From positions 1 to 64,000 of the forward strand of contig NZ_JPLA01000043.1 of the NCBI RefSeq assembly GCF_001010355.1: a stretch of DNA of 64,000 bases. The letters are read 5' to 3'. Made by a program: the position numbers and the translations under genes. The DNA comes from Dyella japonica DSM 16301 (GTDB lineage Bacteria > Pseudomonadota > Gammaproteobacteria > Xanthomonadales > Rhodanobacteraceae). Below, piece after piece: positions 10,501 to 18,730 of the stretch. The notes beneath the pieces are model-generated. The model searched no databases, was not told the DNA's origin, and saw nothing but the letters and a program-made list of their open reading frames with translations. The stretch's first letter is position 1. Each line of letters opens with the position of its first letter.

Positions 10501-11183
10501 AACTCGCCGTTGGCATCGCGACGGAACACGCCGTTGTCGCTGCCCACCCACAGTTGGCCGCGTGCGTCCACGTAGAGCGCGCCCACCGTGCCCAAGGCTT
10601 CCGGTGCGTTGCCCGTCACCTGCATGTGGTCAAAGCCGCGTCCGTCACGGCGCATGCGGTCCAGGCCCAGCGCGGTACCCACCCAGATCGAGCCGTCGCC
10701 GGTCTGGGCGATCGACCAGGCCTTGTCGCTGCCCAGGCTCGCCGGATCGTTGGCGTCATGACCCCAGTGATGGAAGGTGCCCGAGCGATCGTCGTAGCAG
10801 TTGAGGCCTGCTTCCAGACCCGCCGCCCACAGGCCGCCCGCGCGATCGAAGATCAGCGCCGAGATGCCATTGTTGAACAACGATTGGCTGTCGCCCGCCA
10901 CATGGCGGAACACCTTGAAGTTGACGCCGTCGTAGCGCGCGATGCCGCTCTTGGTGCCGAACCACATCGAACCATCCGGCGACTGCACCACGGTATAGAC
11001 GCTGCTGCTGGGCAGGCCATCGGCCGTGCCGAATCGACGGAACTGCGGCGTCGCCAGCGCCGCATTGACGTGCTCGGGCGATGACGGCGTCGGCGCGGTC
11101 TGCGCGGCCGCGGGCACGCACACTGCCACCAGCGTGGACGCGCCCATGATCAGGACAACGCGAAGCAGCAAGGACGGCAGCAT
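7599..11183 (-). CDS. Hybrid sensor histidine kinase with periplasmic beta-propeller and receiver
   Basis: Inner-membrane signal transducer of 1194 residues. A signal peptide (MLPSLLLRVVLIMGAS) is followed by repeated two-component propeller blades such as MWFGTKSG, LWVGSDNG and LWVGTQHG to about residue 690. Then come a Y_Y_Y domain (about 715-760), one membrane helix (about 785-805), a HisKA domain with FLATLSHEIRTPMTG (His about 837), an ATPase domain (NNALKFT about 954) and a C-terminal receiver with LDLDLPGIDG (Asp about 1118). Unlike Bacteroides HTCS regulators it has no DNA-binding domain, so a partner is expected elsewhere. The start at 11183 has GGGGGAAG ahead of it and gives the signal peptide; the frame stays open another 83 codons upstream without family support. 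Confidence 0.9.
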   Translation of the reverse strand: MLPSLLLRVVLIMGASTLVAVCVPAAAQTAPTPSSPEHVNAALATPQFRRFGTADGLPSSSVYTVVQSPDGSMWFGTKSGIARYDGVNFKVFRHVAGDSQSLFNNGISALIFDRAGGLWAAGLEAGLNCYDDRSGTFHHWGHDANDPASLGSDKAWSIAQTGDGSIWVGTALGLDRMRRDGRGFDHMQVTGNAPEALGTVGALYVDARGQLWVGSDNGVFRRDANGEFHPIAMASPEKSLDAWRIEGDGEEIRVASSHGLFIIGADDVARQVGSSELPDTNILSSVRDRSGRLWVGTQHGLFLKQAHDAKIEAVTNQPVLYGNLPGTWVWQIRPDSEGGLWIALFDGGVAYLAPGWDSVSRFTHIPDDDNSLRDSVAYAVARGRDGAIWVGERGGRVDRLWPSTGKVEHVISGLRGDVLGLTEDAQSRLWVTVQGALFRYANGKLDAVDGAAHGLKHPLEVEVGPDGKLYARSFGEGLFRVDQDTLAVTAVSVQPAQEKARWGSQLTLKDGTFWYASDGGMLRLDRNRDHFEPVPGVDNRQAVDAFDFTDDGLWMARPDGLEHYHYDHDGLVLDRKIDATRGWPSVNVVDVAVDQHQRVWVFGRDGLWRFDPATAQFHELGLQDGLSNGEFLRGFSRMTDGMIYSPTLGGVIGFNPNRPSRSTEPPRLALTRISVRREGAVRELPVPPSGHLSIGWRDSGLIVDTRVFSYVDPAANRYRFRLAGLDNSWVDTGGHGERDLTGLPRGDYTLEVMAAGADGVWTQLAQPLQIHVQAPPWARWWAWCAYVLLAALLAWLGLQAWRRRLAERHQMQLAEQRSRLAEQASAAKTQFLATLSHEIRTPMTGVMGMAELLLTTTLSRTQRDYAEAMQRSGSMLLKLVNDALDLARIEAGKLELDNAPFDPRTLIEDVAKLELGQARAKGLRFELDMPTDLPPRMIGDALRIKQVLLNLANNALKFTERGGVTLRVRRTNDGMRFSVIDTGPGIPEASQARLFERFEQVTGPQRRAGSGLGLAICRELVAMMGGSVELESKVAFGSTFHVRLPLPVTQEPLAAATQRGDGVEASPLRILLVEDDVIVAAVIRGLLERAGHEVRYVGNGLAALAELAQAPCDVILLDLDLPGIDGFQIARLIRQREPSEQRIPIVAITARSGGDEEARAREAGMDGFLRKPLTGEQLQDAINLQMVVQASVDD

Positions 11184-11347
11184 GCACTTCCCCCGGAATC
11201 TTTCGATTTTGCCAGACCTGCCGGTGCGGAACGAGCATGGCTTTTGGCCGACGCGCCCTGCCGCCCCGACGGCGTAGCCGGTGGGGAAACAATCCGTTCC
11301 AGGGCGACGGCTGGCGCCGCCGTGGCGGATCGTCCAGACTTCCCGGC

Positions 11348-11968
11348 ATGCCAAGGTCATGCCGCCCCAGCCGCCTTCTGCTCGCCCTTCTGTGCGCCTG
11401 CGCTCCGCTTGCCTCCGTGCAGGCTGCGCCAACCACGTACCACTACGACACCACGCACAGCCAGATCCTTTTCAGCATCGACCACAACGGGTTTTCGCGA
11501 CCGTTCGGGCGGCTGCATATAGCGAAAGGCTGGTTGCGTTTTGATCCGGACGACTGGAGCCAGTCGGCCACCGAGCTGGACATCGACCTGGCCAGCCTGG
11601 ACATGGGCGATGCCGAATGGAATGCGGCGGTGCTCAAGCCGGCCTATCTGGATGCGGAAAAGGCTCGTTACGCGCATTTCGCAAGTACCTCCGTGGAGCG
11701 CAAGGACGACACGCACGGAGTGCTGCATGGCAACCTGACGCTGCGTGGCGTGACACATACCGTGGATATCCCGTTTACCTTCAACCGGCACGGCACCACC
11801 ATCTACGGCATGCATACCATCGCAGGCTTCTCTGGCACGGCGATGCTCAATCGAGACGATTACGGCATCACCGCGACGCCCAATTCCATCGGCCACGGCG
11901 TGAGCGTGTGGCTGGAACTGGAAGCCATCCAGGAAGACCACGCCAATAGCAGCAAGGAATCACCATGA
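11348..11968 (+). CDS. YceI-family secreted protein (first copy)
   Basis: Periplasmic lipocalin-like protein of 206 residues, of the family that binds isoprenoid or amphiphilic molecules. The start at 11348 gives a clean signal peptide (RLLLALLCACAPLASVQA) followed by the YceI opening YHYDTTHSQILFSIDH. The conserved middle LHGNLTLRGVTHTVDIPF is present. The stop overlaps the start of the cytochrome b561 gene as ATGA, so the two are translated together. It differs from the second copy in having the longer ERKDDTHGVLHG segment. The exact ligand is unknown. Confidence 0.85.
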   Translation: MPRSCRPSRLLLALLCACAPLASVQAAPTTYHYDTTHSQILFSIDHNGFSRPFGRLHIAKGWLRFDPDDWSQSATELDIDLASLDMGDAEWNAAVLKPAYLDAEKARYAHFASTSVERKDDTHGVLHGNLTLRGVTHTVDIPFTFNRHGTTIYGMHTIAGFSGTAMLNRDDYGITATPNSIGHGVSVWLELEAIQEDHANSSKESP

Positions 11969-12537
11969 GTTTTCGCAACACCGACCACCAATGGGGATCG
12001 GTCGCCAGATTCTTTCACTGGACCATCGCGCTGCTGATCCTCGGCAACGGCATCTTCGGCCTGTGCATGGACCTGGCCCACGGCCCGATGCAGAAGATCA
12101 ACTGGCTCGCCCTGCACAAGTCGATCGGCCTGACCGTGCTGGCGCTGTTCCTGTTGCGTGTGCTGTGGCGCCTGGCCAATCGTCCGCCGCGGGATGAGCC
12201 CACCTCGCGCTGGCAGCACTATGTGGCGCACGGCGTGCACACAACGCTCTACGCGCTGGTGGCGTTGCTGCCGCTGAGTGGCTGGTGGTTCAATTCCATC
12301 GCCGGCAAGCCGCTGCAGTATTTCAAGATGTTCAACCTGCCCGCGCTCACCGACGCCAATGCCGACACGCGACGCTTCTGGCATGGCGTGCACGAATACC
12401 TGTTCTGGTTTCTGGTCGTGCTGCTGGTGCTGCACATCGCCGGCGCGCTCAAGCATCACCTGATCGATCGCGACAACACCCTGCGGCGCATGCTCCCCTT
12501 TGCCCGTGTGCGCCGGAACTCTCAAGGAGAACGCTGA
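11965..12537 (+). CDS. Cytochrome b561 family protein
   Basis: Integral membrane diheme cytochrome of 190 residues, of the family that oxidises quinol and often pairs with YceI proteins. Four hydrophobic helices are visible, with candidate heme histidines in FFHWTIALL, LHKSIGLTVL, VHTTLYALVALLPLSG and VLHIAGALKHH. AAGGA lies just before the start. It overlaps YceI genes on both sides by 1-4 bases, giving a tight three-gene operon like E. coli yceJ-yceI but with YceI duplicated on both flanks. Confidence 0.9.
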   Translation: MSFRNTDHQWGSVARFFHWTIALLILGNGIFGLCMDLAHGPMQKINWLALHKSIGLTVLALFLLRVLWRLANRPPRDEPTSRWQHYVAHGVHTTLYALVALLPLSGWWFNSIAGKPLQYFKMFNLPALTDANADTRRFWHGVHEYLFWFLVVLLVLHIAGALKHHLIDRDNTLRRMLPFARVRRNSQGER

Positions 12538-13097
12538 TGAACCGCTACGCGCTCAAGCTCGCACCGCTGCTGCTTGCCCTCGCTCTGCCCAGCCTGGCCA
12601 GCGCCGCCGACTACGCCGTGCAGCCCGCCGGCAGCAAGCTCGGCTTCAGTGGCAATTTCCAGGGGCAGTCGTTCGATGGCAACTTTGGCCAGTGGACTGC
12701 CGCGATCAGCTACGACCCGGCCAAGCTGGCCGCTTCGAAGTTCGATGTGGAAGTGGACCTGGCCAGTGTGAAGACCGGCGACAAGGATCGCGACGGCGCC
12801 CTGCCCGGTTCGGATTTCTTCAACGTGGCCAAATTCCCCAAGGCGCATTTCGTCACCACCGGCTTCCGTCAGAACGGCGCGCAGGTGATTGCCGACGGCA
12901 ACCTCACGCTGCGCGGCCTGACCAAGCCGGTGAGCCTCACGGTGGTGTTCAAGCCCGCAGGCACGGGCGCCAGCATGGATGTCACCGGTACGGTGAAGCG
13001 CCTTGATTTCGGCGTGGGCACCGGTGATTACGCCGATACCTCGGTGATTGCGAACGACGTGAAGATCAACGCTCACCTGGTGTTGACCGCTAAGTAA
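12537..13097 (+). CDS. YceI-family secreted protein (second copy)
   Basis: Second lipocalin-like protein of the operon, 186 residues. AAGGAGA at 12524-12530 and the one-base overlap with the cytochrome stop fix the start. The signal peptide LLALALPSLASA ends before ADYAVQPAGSKLGFSG. YceI hallmarks are FDGNFGQWTAAISYDP, FPKAHFVTTGF and GNLTLRGLTKPVSLTV. It is closer to the textbook YceI than the first copy. A role in periplasmic quinone or isoprenoid handling with cytochrome b561 is inferred from the context. Confidence 0.9.
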   Translation: MNRYALKLAPLLLALALPSLASAADYAVQPAGSKLGFSGNFQGQSFDGNFGQWTAAISYDPAKLAASKFDVEVDLASVKTGDKDRDGALPGSDFFNVAKFPKAHFVTTGFRQNGAQVIADGNLTLRGLTKPVSLTVVFKPAGTGASMDVTGTVKRLDFGVGTGDYADTSVIANDVKINAHLVLTAK

Positions 13098-13117
13098 GCA
13101 ACACGCGCTCGCTCCGT

Positions 13118-13204
13118 TGTGGGAGCGCACCCTGTGCGCGACCGCCACCTCGCACGATGCGGTAACGCCGGAGGCCGCGGTCGCGCACAGGGTGCGCTCC
13201 TACA
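13118..13204. repeat. Extragenic palindrome, copy 2 of the GGGAGCGCACCC family
   Basis: Arms at 13118-13145 and 13177-13204 are inverted copies that differ at one position (GTGGGAG against GTAGGAG), around a 31-base loop. The right arm runs into the 3' end of the glutaredoxin gene: its stop codon TAG (minus strand 13202-13200) lies inside the repeat. Confidence 0.85.
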
Positions 13205-13439
13205 CGGGGAGACCCACGAAACGCTGCACGGCCTCCGCATCAAACGGCCAGTCCAACTCCCGCCCATCGTGGCTGTCACGCAACACCGGCACGCGCGTGC
13301 CGTAACGCTGCTCGAGCGCCTCGTCGTCGTCCACCCATAGGCTGTCGAAGTCAGGCGCATGCGCCTCGGCCATCACGGCCAGCGCCTGGTCGCACAGGTG
13401 GCAGTAGTCCCGCTGATAAAGCACGTATCGCGTCGGCAT
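13200..13439 (-). CDS. Glutaredoxin-like thioredoxin-fold protein
   Basis: Small cytosolic protein of 79 residues with an N-terminal redox motif, YQRDYCHLCDQAL (CxxC), and the cis-proline loop GTRVPVLRD, matching the glutaredoxin-like DUF836 family. The start at 13439 puts the beta strand RYVLY right before the active site. The open frame continues far upstream but covers the Fur box region and has no family match. The stop codon is donated by the adjacent palindromic repeat. It diverges from the siderophore receptor. Thiol-disulfide function is likely, its substrate unknown. Confidence 0.8.
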   Translation of the reverse strand: MPTRYVLYQRDYCHLCDQALAVMAEAHAPDFDSLWVDDDEALEQRYGTRVPVLRDSHDGRELDWPFDAEAVQRFVGLPV

Positions 13440-13523
13440 AGGGGCGGGACAATAGCTTGCGCCCCGCGTTTTCGCGATGCCCTCCGGGCGGACCGGCAGC
13501 CCTGGCGACAGTTCGTGCGGCAT

Positions 13524-13539
13524 CTCGACCAAGGTCGAG
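13524..13539. promoter_or_regulatory. Short palindrome beside the Fur box
   Basis: CTCGACC and GGTCGAG form a perfect 7-bp inverted repeat around AA, 10 bases from the Fur box in the divergent region. It may be a second operator or a hairpin; no regulator is assigned. Confidence 0.3.
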
Positions 13540-13549
13540 ACTGGTATTC

Positions 13550-13574
13550 GCAAATGATAATGCCTATCATTTGC
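13550..13574. promoter_or_regulatory. Fur box upstream of the siderophore receptor
   Basis: GCAAATGATA (13550-13559) and TATCATTTGC (13565-13574) are perfect inverted halves around ATGCC. The core AATGATAAT...TATCATT matches the Fur consensus. It lies 75 bases before the receptor ATG and 110 bases before the divergent glutaredoxin gene, so iron-dependent repression of the receptor is expected. Confidence 0.85.
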
Positions 13575-13648
13575 ACCAAGGGCCACACGAGCCCACCGGG
13601 TTGCCGCCGCCCCGGGTTCCCGATACCAACAAGACCCAAGGCCAGCCC

Positions 13649-15817
13649 ATGCCCTCCCTCGCCTCGCCCGCGCGACGCCAGTTGCCTTACCGCGCCCTGT
13701 TTCTGGCGCTGTCACTAGCTCTGTCCGCGCCCCTCTTGCACGCAGAAGACGTGCCGGATTCGTCCGACGCCACCAAGGTCAAGAATCTGGAGGGCGTACA
13801 AGCCACCGCCACGGTGACCGGCGATGGCGACTCTTACACGACCAAGGCAGCCTCGGGTGCCACCCGCCTGCCGCTGTCGCTGCGCGAGACGCCGCAGTCG
13901 GTGAGCGTGGTGACCGAGCAGCAGATGAAGGACTTCGGGCTCAACAACGTCAACGCGGTGCTCGACACCACCACCGGCGTTAACGTCGAACGCGTGGAAA
14001 CCGATCGCACTTATTACAGCGCGCGCGGCTTCGACATCACCAACTTCCTGGTTGACGGCGTCGGCCTGCCGTTTGCCAACGGCGAGCAGGAAGGCGATCT
14101 GGACACGGCGTTGTACCAGAGCGTGGAAGTGCTGCGCGGCGCGAACGGCCTGCTGTCGTTCACCGGCAATCCGTCGGCCACGATCAACTTCGTGCGCAAG
14201 CGTCCGACGGGCGATTTTCAGGGCAGCGTCGGCGTGACCGTCGGCAGCTGGGACAACCGTCGTCTGGACGTGGATCTGTCCGGCCCGCTCAACGATGCGC
14301 ACAGCGTACGCGGCCGCCTGATCGCCGCCGGCCAGGACACCGACAGCTACCTGGACCGCTACAACCTGCGCAAGCAAGTGCTGGGCGGCATCGTCGAAGC
14401 CGATCTCAGCAGCAGCACCCTGCTCACCGCCGGCGTCACCTACCAGAAGAACAAGACCCACGGCGGCATGTGGGGCGCGCTGCCCCTGTACAACACCGAT
14501 GGCACGCCGACCGATTACGACCGCAGCACCAGCACCTCGGCTGATTGGTCGCGCTGGAATGTCGCCGATACGCGCGCCTTCGTCGAACTCACCCAGCAGC
14601 TGGGCAACGACTGGAGCCTCAAGGGCTCGCTCAACTATCGCCGCATCGCCGAGGACAGCAACCTGTTCTACGTCTACGGCACGCCCGATGCGCAGACCGG
14701 CCTGGGGCTGTATTCCTACCCCTCCGCGTATACCAGCAAGGAACGCCAGTACGTGGCCGATCTGTATGCCACCGGTCCGTTCGAGCTGCTGGGCCGCAGG
14801 CACGAGCTGGTGCTCGGCGCCAACTGGGCCGAGGACAACGTGCATCAGCTGTCGAGCTATGGCGAAGGCATCGGCACGCCGCTGCCACCGCTCAACGAAT
14901 GGACGGGCGACTATCCGGAACCGCCGTTTGATGCGTCGTACGGCAACGGCGACTTCCACATCAAGCGCAAGACCATGTACGCCACCGCCCGCTGGAGCCT
15001 GGCCGATCCGGTCACTCTGATCACTGGCGCCAGCCTGGTGCATATCGAGCAATACGGCGCCAACTACGGCGTGCCGAGCAACTTTGAAAAGACCCAGACC
15101 ACGCCGTTCGTGGGCCTGGTGTATGACTTCGCCCAGCACTACTCGGCGTATGCGAGCTATGCGCAGCTGTTCAATCCGCAGACCTCGCTGGACATCAACA
15201 ACAAGGTGCTAGCTCCGGTCACCGGTGCGAACCTGGAAGTAGGCGTGAAGGGCGAGTTGTACGACGGACGTCTAAACGCCACCTTCGCCTTGTTCCGCTC
15301 GCGCCAGGATGGATTGGCCGAATATGCCGGCCACAACCTGGCGACCAACCAGGATTACTACACCGGCATCGACGCCATCTCGAAGGGCTACGAGTTCGAC
15401 GTGAGCGGCCAGCTCACCGACAACTGGCAGGTCAGCGGCGGTTACACGCAACTGGGCCTGGTCGATCCGCAGGGCAACAACGTGCGCACCTATGTGCCGC
15501 GCCGCATGTTCCGCCTCGCCACCAGCTACCGCTTCGACGCCCTGCCCGGCTTCAAGGTGGGCGGCACGCTGCGCTGGCAGGATCGCATCTACCGCGACCA
15601 GCAGGCGGTGGCGCTGGACGGCAGCGAGATCTTCACCACACAGGGTTCGTATGCGGTGGTTGGGCTGATGGCGGGCTACGACTTCGGCCAGCACTGGAGC
15701 ACCACGCTCAACCTCGACAACGTGACCAACCGCAAGTACATCCCGAGCCTGTACTGGGACCAGGGCTTTTACGCGGCGCCGCGCAGCTACATGGTCAACG
15801 TTCGCTACGCGTTCTGA
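13649..15817 (+). CDS. TonB-dependent siderophore receptor
   Basis: Outer-membrane gated channel of 722 residues for a ferric siderophore. The start at 13649 gives a signal peptide ending APLLHAEDV. A plug domain follows with the siderophore-receptor wording LPLSLRETPQSVSVVTEQQM and EVLRGANGLLSFTGNPSATINFVRKRP. The rest is a 22-strand-type barrel that ends in the aromatic residue typical of outer-membrane insertion (NVRYAF). Fur control is likely from the upstream palindrome. No siderophore synthesis or ferric reductase gene is next to it, so the ligand may be a xenosiderophore. Confidence 0.92.
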   Translation: MPSLASPARRQLPYRALFLALSLALSAPLLHAEDVPDSSDATKVKNLEGVQATATVTGDGDSYTTKAASGATRLPLSLRETPQSVSVVTEQQMKDFGLNNVNAVLDTTTGVNVERVETDRTYYSARGFDITNFLVDGVGLPFANGEQEGDLDTALYQSVEVLRGANGLLSFTGNPSATINFVRKRPTGDFQGSVGVTVGSWDNRRLDVDLSGPLNDAHSVRGRLIAAGQDTDSYLDRYNLRKQVLGGIVEADLSSSTLLTAGVTYQKNKTHGGMWGALPLYNTDGTPTDYDRSTSTSADWSRWNVADTRAFVELTQQLGNDWSLKGSLNYRRIAEDSNLFYVYGTPDAQTGLGLYSYPSAYTSKERQYVADLYATGPFELLGRRHELVLGANWAEDNVHQLSSYGEGIGTPLPPLNEWTGDYPEPPFDASYGNGDFHIKRKTMYATARWSLADPVTLITGASLVHIEQYGANYGVPSNFEKTQTTPFVGLVYDFAQHYSAYASYAQLFNPQTSLDINNKVLAPVTGANLEVGVKGELYDGRLNATFALFRSRQDGLAEYAGHNLATNQDYYTGIDAISKGYEFDVSGQLTDNWQVSGGYTQLGLVDPQGNNVRTYVPRRMFRLATSYRFDALPGFKVGGTLRWQDRIYRDQQAVALDGSEIFTTQGSYAVVGLMAGYDFGQHWSTTLNLDNVTNRKYIPSLYWDQGFYAAPRSYMVNVRYAF

Positions 15818-15824
15818 GGGGGTC

Positions 15825-15860
15825 CAGCGTAGCGGGAGGTCTCCCGCTACGCTGCTTTCC
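15825..15860 (+). terminator. Hairpin after the siderophore receptor
   Basis: CAGCGTAGCGGGAG (15825-15838) and CTCCCGCTACGCTG (15841-15854) form a perfect 14-bp stem followed by CTTTCC, seven bases after the receptor stop. Confidence 0.7.
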
Positions 15861-15977
15861 GTCATGTGACGAATCAGTCCATACGCTCGCGCACCGTCGC
15901 ATCGCTGCGGCGCGGCAACGCACGCCCGGCGGCACGCGTAGAATAGGCGGTTCTCCCCGCCCACTTTGCGTGTCTCC

Positions 15978-17360
15978 ATGGCTGTCAGCGTATTTGACCT
16001 GTTCAAGATCGGCATTGGTCCGTCCTCCTCGCATACCGTTGGCCCCATGCGCGCCGCTGCGCGGTTCGCCGAACGCTGGCTCGAAGAAAAAGGCGTGCTC
16101 GACCGCGTCGTGCGCGTGCGCGCCGAGCTGTATGGCTCGCTGGCGATGACGGGCCGCGGCCATGGCACCGACAAGGCCGTACTGCTGGGCTTCGAAGGCG
16201 CGCATCCGGATACGGTCGACCCCGATCACATCCCCGAGACGCTGCAGCGCATCCGCACCACCCATCGCCTGCGCGTGCTGGGCAAGCACGAGATCGAATT
16301 CGAAGAAAAGCGCGACCTGGTGTTCAACAAGCGCCAGAAGCTGCCGTTCCACACCAACGGCATGCGCTTCTCCGCTTACGACGCCGAAGGCCATGAGCTG
16401 GCCACGCGCGATTACTACTCGGTGGGCGGCGGCTTCGTGGTCAACCACGATGAAGCGGCCGAAGACCGCATCGTTGCCGACACCACTGAACAGCCTTACC
16501 CGTTCTCCACCGGCGACGAGCTGCTGGCGCTGTGCGAGAAGCATCAGCTCACGATTGCCCAGTTGATGCTGGAGAACGAAAAAGTGTGGCGCGGCGAGGC
16601 GGAAACCCGCGCCGGACTACTGGTGATCTGGAAGGCCATGCAGGATTGCGTCAATCGCGGCCTGCGCTCGCCCGGCGTGCTGCCGGGCGGACTGAAGGTG
16701 CAGCGTCGCGCACCGGCGATGGCCGAGGAATTGCGCAGCCAGCCGGAAGCGGCACTGAAGGATCCGCTGACCATCCTCGACTGGGTCAACCTTTACGCGC
16801 TCGCCGTGAATGAAGAGAACGCCGCTGGCGGCCGCGTCGTCACCGCGCCGACCAACGGCGCCGCCGGCATCGTGCCGGCCGTGCTGCACTACTACCACCG
16901 CTTCATTCCGAAGGCGGACGAGAACGGCATCATCGACTTCCTGCTTACCGCTGGCGCGATCGGCATTCTCTACAAGGAGAACGCCTCGATCTCCGGCGCC
17001 GAAGTGGGCTGCCAGGGCGAAGTGGGCGTGGCCTGTTCGATGGCCGCTGGTGGCCTCACTGCTGCGCTCGGCGGCAACGTGCTGCAGGTGGAAAACGCGG
17101 CCGAAATCGGCATGGAACACAACCTTGGCCTCACCTGCGACCCGATCGGCGGCCTGGTGCAGATTCCCTGCATCGAGCGCAATGCGATGGGTTCGGTGAA
17201 GGCGATCAACGCCAGCCGCATGGCGCTCAAGAGCGACGGCAAGCACCGCGTGTCGCTGGACAAGGTGATCGCCACCATGCGCGACACGGGTCGCGACATG
17301 AAGGACAAGTACAAGGAAACTTCGCGCGGCGGTTTGGCGGTCAACGTTATCGAGTGTTGA
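15978..17360 (+). CDS. sdaA: L-serine dehydratase (L-serine ammonia-lyase)
   Basis: Cytosolic 4Fe-4S enzyme that converts L-serine to pyruvate and ammonia. The 460-residue single-chain form carries both alpha and beta domains. It opens [22 protein letters not shown], the family signature. The cluster cysteines are in [18 protein letters not shown] and the downstream [19 protein letters not shown] 15978 is preferred over an in-frame TTG at 15966. A TAGAAT hexamer at 15939 is a plausible -10. The gene is monocistronic, ending before a REP-like hairpin. Confidence 0.95.
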   Translation: MAVSVFDLFKIGIGPSSSHTVGPMRAAARFAERWLEEKGVLDRVVRVRAELYGSLAMTGRGHGTDKAVLLGFEGAHPDTVDPDHIPETLQRIRTTHRLRVLGKHEIEFEEKRDLVFNKRQKLPFHTNGMRFSAYDAEGHELATRDYYSVGGGFVVNHDEAAEDRIVADTTEQPYPFSTGDELLALCEKHQLTIAQLMLENEKVWRGEAETRAGLLVIWKAMQDCVNRGLRSPGVLPGGLKVQRRAPAMAEELRSQPEAALKDPLTILDWVNLYALAVNEENAAGGRVVTAPTNGAAGIVPAVLHYYHRFIPKADENGIIDFLLTAGAIGILYKENASISGAEVGCQGEVGVACSMAAGGLTAALGGNVLQVENAAEIGMEHNLGLTCDPIGGLVQIPCIERNAMGSVKAINASRMALKSDGKHRVSLDKVIATMRDTGRDMKDKYKETSRGGLAVNVIEC

Positions 17361-17394
17361 TGCTGGGGCTTCGCCGATACCGCCTCGCTTTTCA

Positions 17395-17424
17395 CCGTCA
17401 TCCCAGCGAAGGCTGGGATGACGG
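17395..17424. repeat. REP-like palindrome (GTCATCCCAGC type)
   Basis: CCGTCATCCCAGC and GCTGGGATGACGG form a perfect 13-bp stem around GAAG, between the convergent sdaA and Sel1 genes. The same core occurs in the large inverted repeat at 36942-37029; a GTCATTCC variant occurs at 49516 and 61897. Confidence 0.85.
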
Positions 17425-17453
17425 CAAAAAATGGTGACTATTGAAACGCCTGG

Positions 17454-18455
17454 TCAGCCTTGGGGCGCCGTCGCGGCGCCCGCATCCGCATCCACCCGCG
17501 CCTTCAACTGCGCCAGCTGTGCCGGCGTCAACTTGGCCGACGCCTTGGCCAGGTAGTCGGCGGCGCTCTTGAGCTGCTGCTGGCTGTCCATGCGCTGCGC
17601 CAGCGAGATCTGGTACCAGCCTTCCGCCGGATTCTCCGCGATGCCCGCGCCGGTCACGTAAGCCACGCCCAGCGCGTAATGACCAAGCATCTCGTTGCTG
17701 GCCATGGCTTTGCGCGCCAACGCCACGCCACGCGGAGCATCCACGGGCACGCTTTGCTTGCCGGTGATCAGGAAATACGCCAGCGTGCCCGCCGCCTTCG
17801 CGCTGCCGGCATCGGCGGCTGACTGCAGCCAGCGCACACCCGCGGCGACGTCCTGGCGGCCGAACAGGCCGGTGACATAAAACTGGCCCAGCGACAGCTG
17901 GGCGTCGGTATCACCCTTCTGTGCCGCCGCGTTCAATAGTTTTTCGGCGAGCGCGACGTCCTTGGGCAGGCCCATTTCGCCCGACAGTCGCGCCATCGCC
18001 AGTACTTCCATGCCTTTGGACGAGCCCTTGTCGGCGGCTTTCTGCGCCCATTGCAGGGCTTCGGGCATGCCACCGGTGGACAGCAGCGCCACGGCGAGCA
18101 CGGCCATGTGATCGGGGTTCTGGTCGATGGCGACGCTCTTGCGCATCCAGTCGATCGCGGTCGGAACATCGCGGGTGACCCCTACCCCGGCCATGGTGGC
18201 CGAGCCAAGCATCCAGGCGCCTTCCGCACTGCCGGCCAGAGCGGCTTTGCGATACCACTCGGTGCCGGCGGCCTTGTCGGCCGCCATGCCGTCGTCCTGC
18301 AGGGAGCGCCCGAGCGCGACTTGCGCCTGGGTGTCGCCGGCCTGGGCTCGCTTGGTCAGCGCGTCGCGGGTCGCATCGCCCGCTGCCGCACCCGCCGGCA
18401 TGGAAAGCACGGCAACTGCCGCGGCCATCGCCACCAACCACGTCGCACGGATCAT
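17454..18455 (-). CDS. Secreted Sel1-like repeat protein
   Basis: Exported protein of 333 residues made of Sel1/TPR-like helical repeats. The start at 18455 gives a signal peptide (MIRATWLVAMAAAVAVLSM). Repeats of the type AQVALGRSLQDDG, AEGAWMLGSATMAGVG, AQLSLGQFYVTGLFG and GHYALGVAYVTGAGI follow through most of the chain. Such repeats are protein-protein scaffolds, and in other bacteria help envelope or secretion complexes. No partner is evident from its neighbours. The frame is open for 97 codons upstream, but that stretch looks non-coding. Confidence 0.85.
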   Translation of the reverse strand: MIRATWLVAMAAAVAVLSMPAGAAAGDATRDALTKRAQAGDTQAQVALGRSLQDDGMAADKAAGTEWYRKAALAGSAEGAWMLGSATMAGVGVTRDVPTAIDWMRKSVAIDQNPDHMAVLAVALLSTGGMPEALQWAQKAADKGSSKGMEVLAMARLSGEMGLPKDVALAEKLLNAAAQKGDTDAQLSLGQFYVTGLFGRQDVAAGVRWLQSAADAGSAKAAGTLAYFLITGKQSVPVDAPRGVALARKAMASNEMLGHYALGVAYVTGAGIAENPAEGWYQISLAQRMDSQQQLKSAADYLAKASAKLTPAQLAQLKARVDADAGAATAPQG

Positions 18456-18730
18456 GGTTCGCCGACCTCGAGGGGGAAGCCCCGATACTAGCTGTCCGCC
18501 CCGCCTACGCCAATTTCCGGGATGCCGAGATTGCCTCCGATCCGTTCCAGGATTGCGTCGATCGACCGGTTTTCGAATCGTTTCAGCCGTCGATTCAATG
18601 ACCTGGCTGCTGCGCTGCGCCACGCTGCACGGCACCCAGCGGGCTGACAGTTCCCCAACCGGTCTGTCATCATCGGCCCCTTGTGTCGCCCGGGGGGCGG
18701 CCCGTCGATCCACTGTCCCTGGGGACCTGC

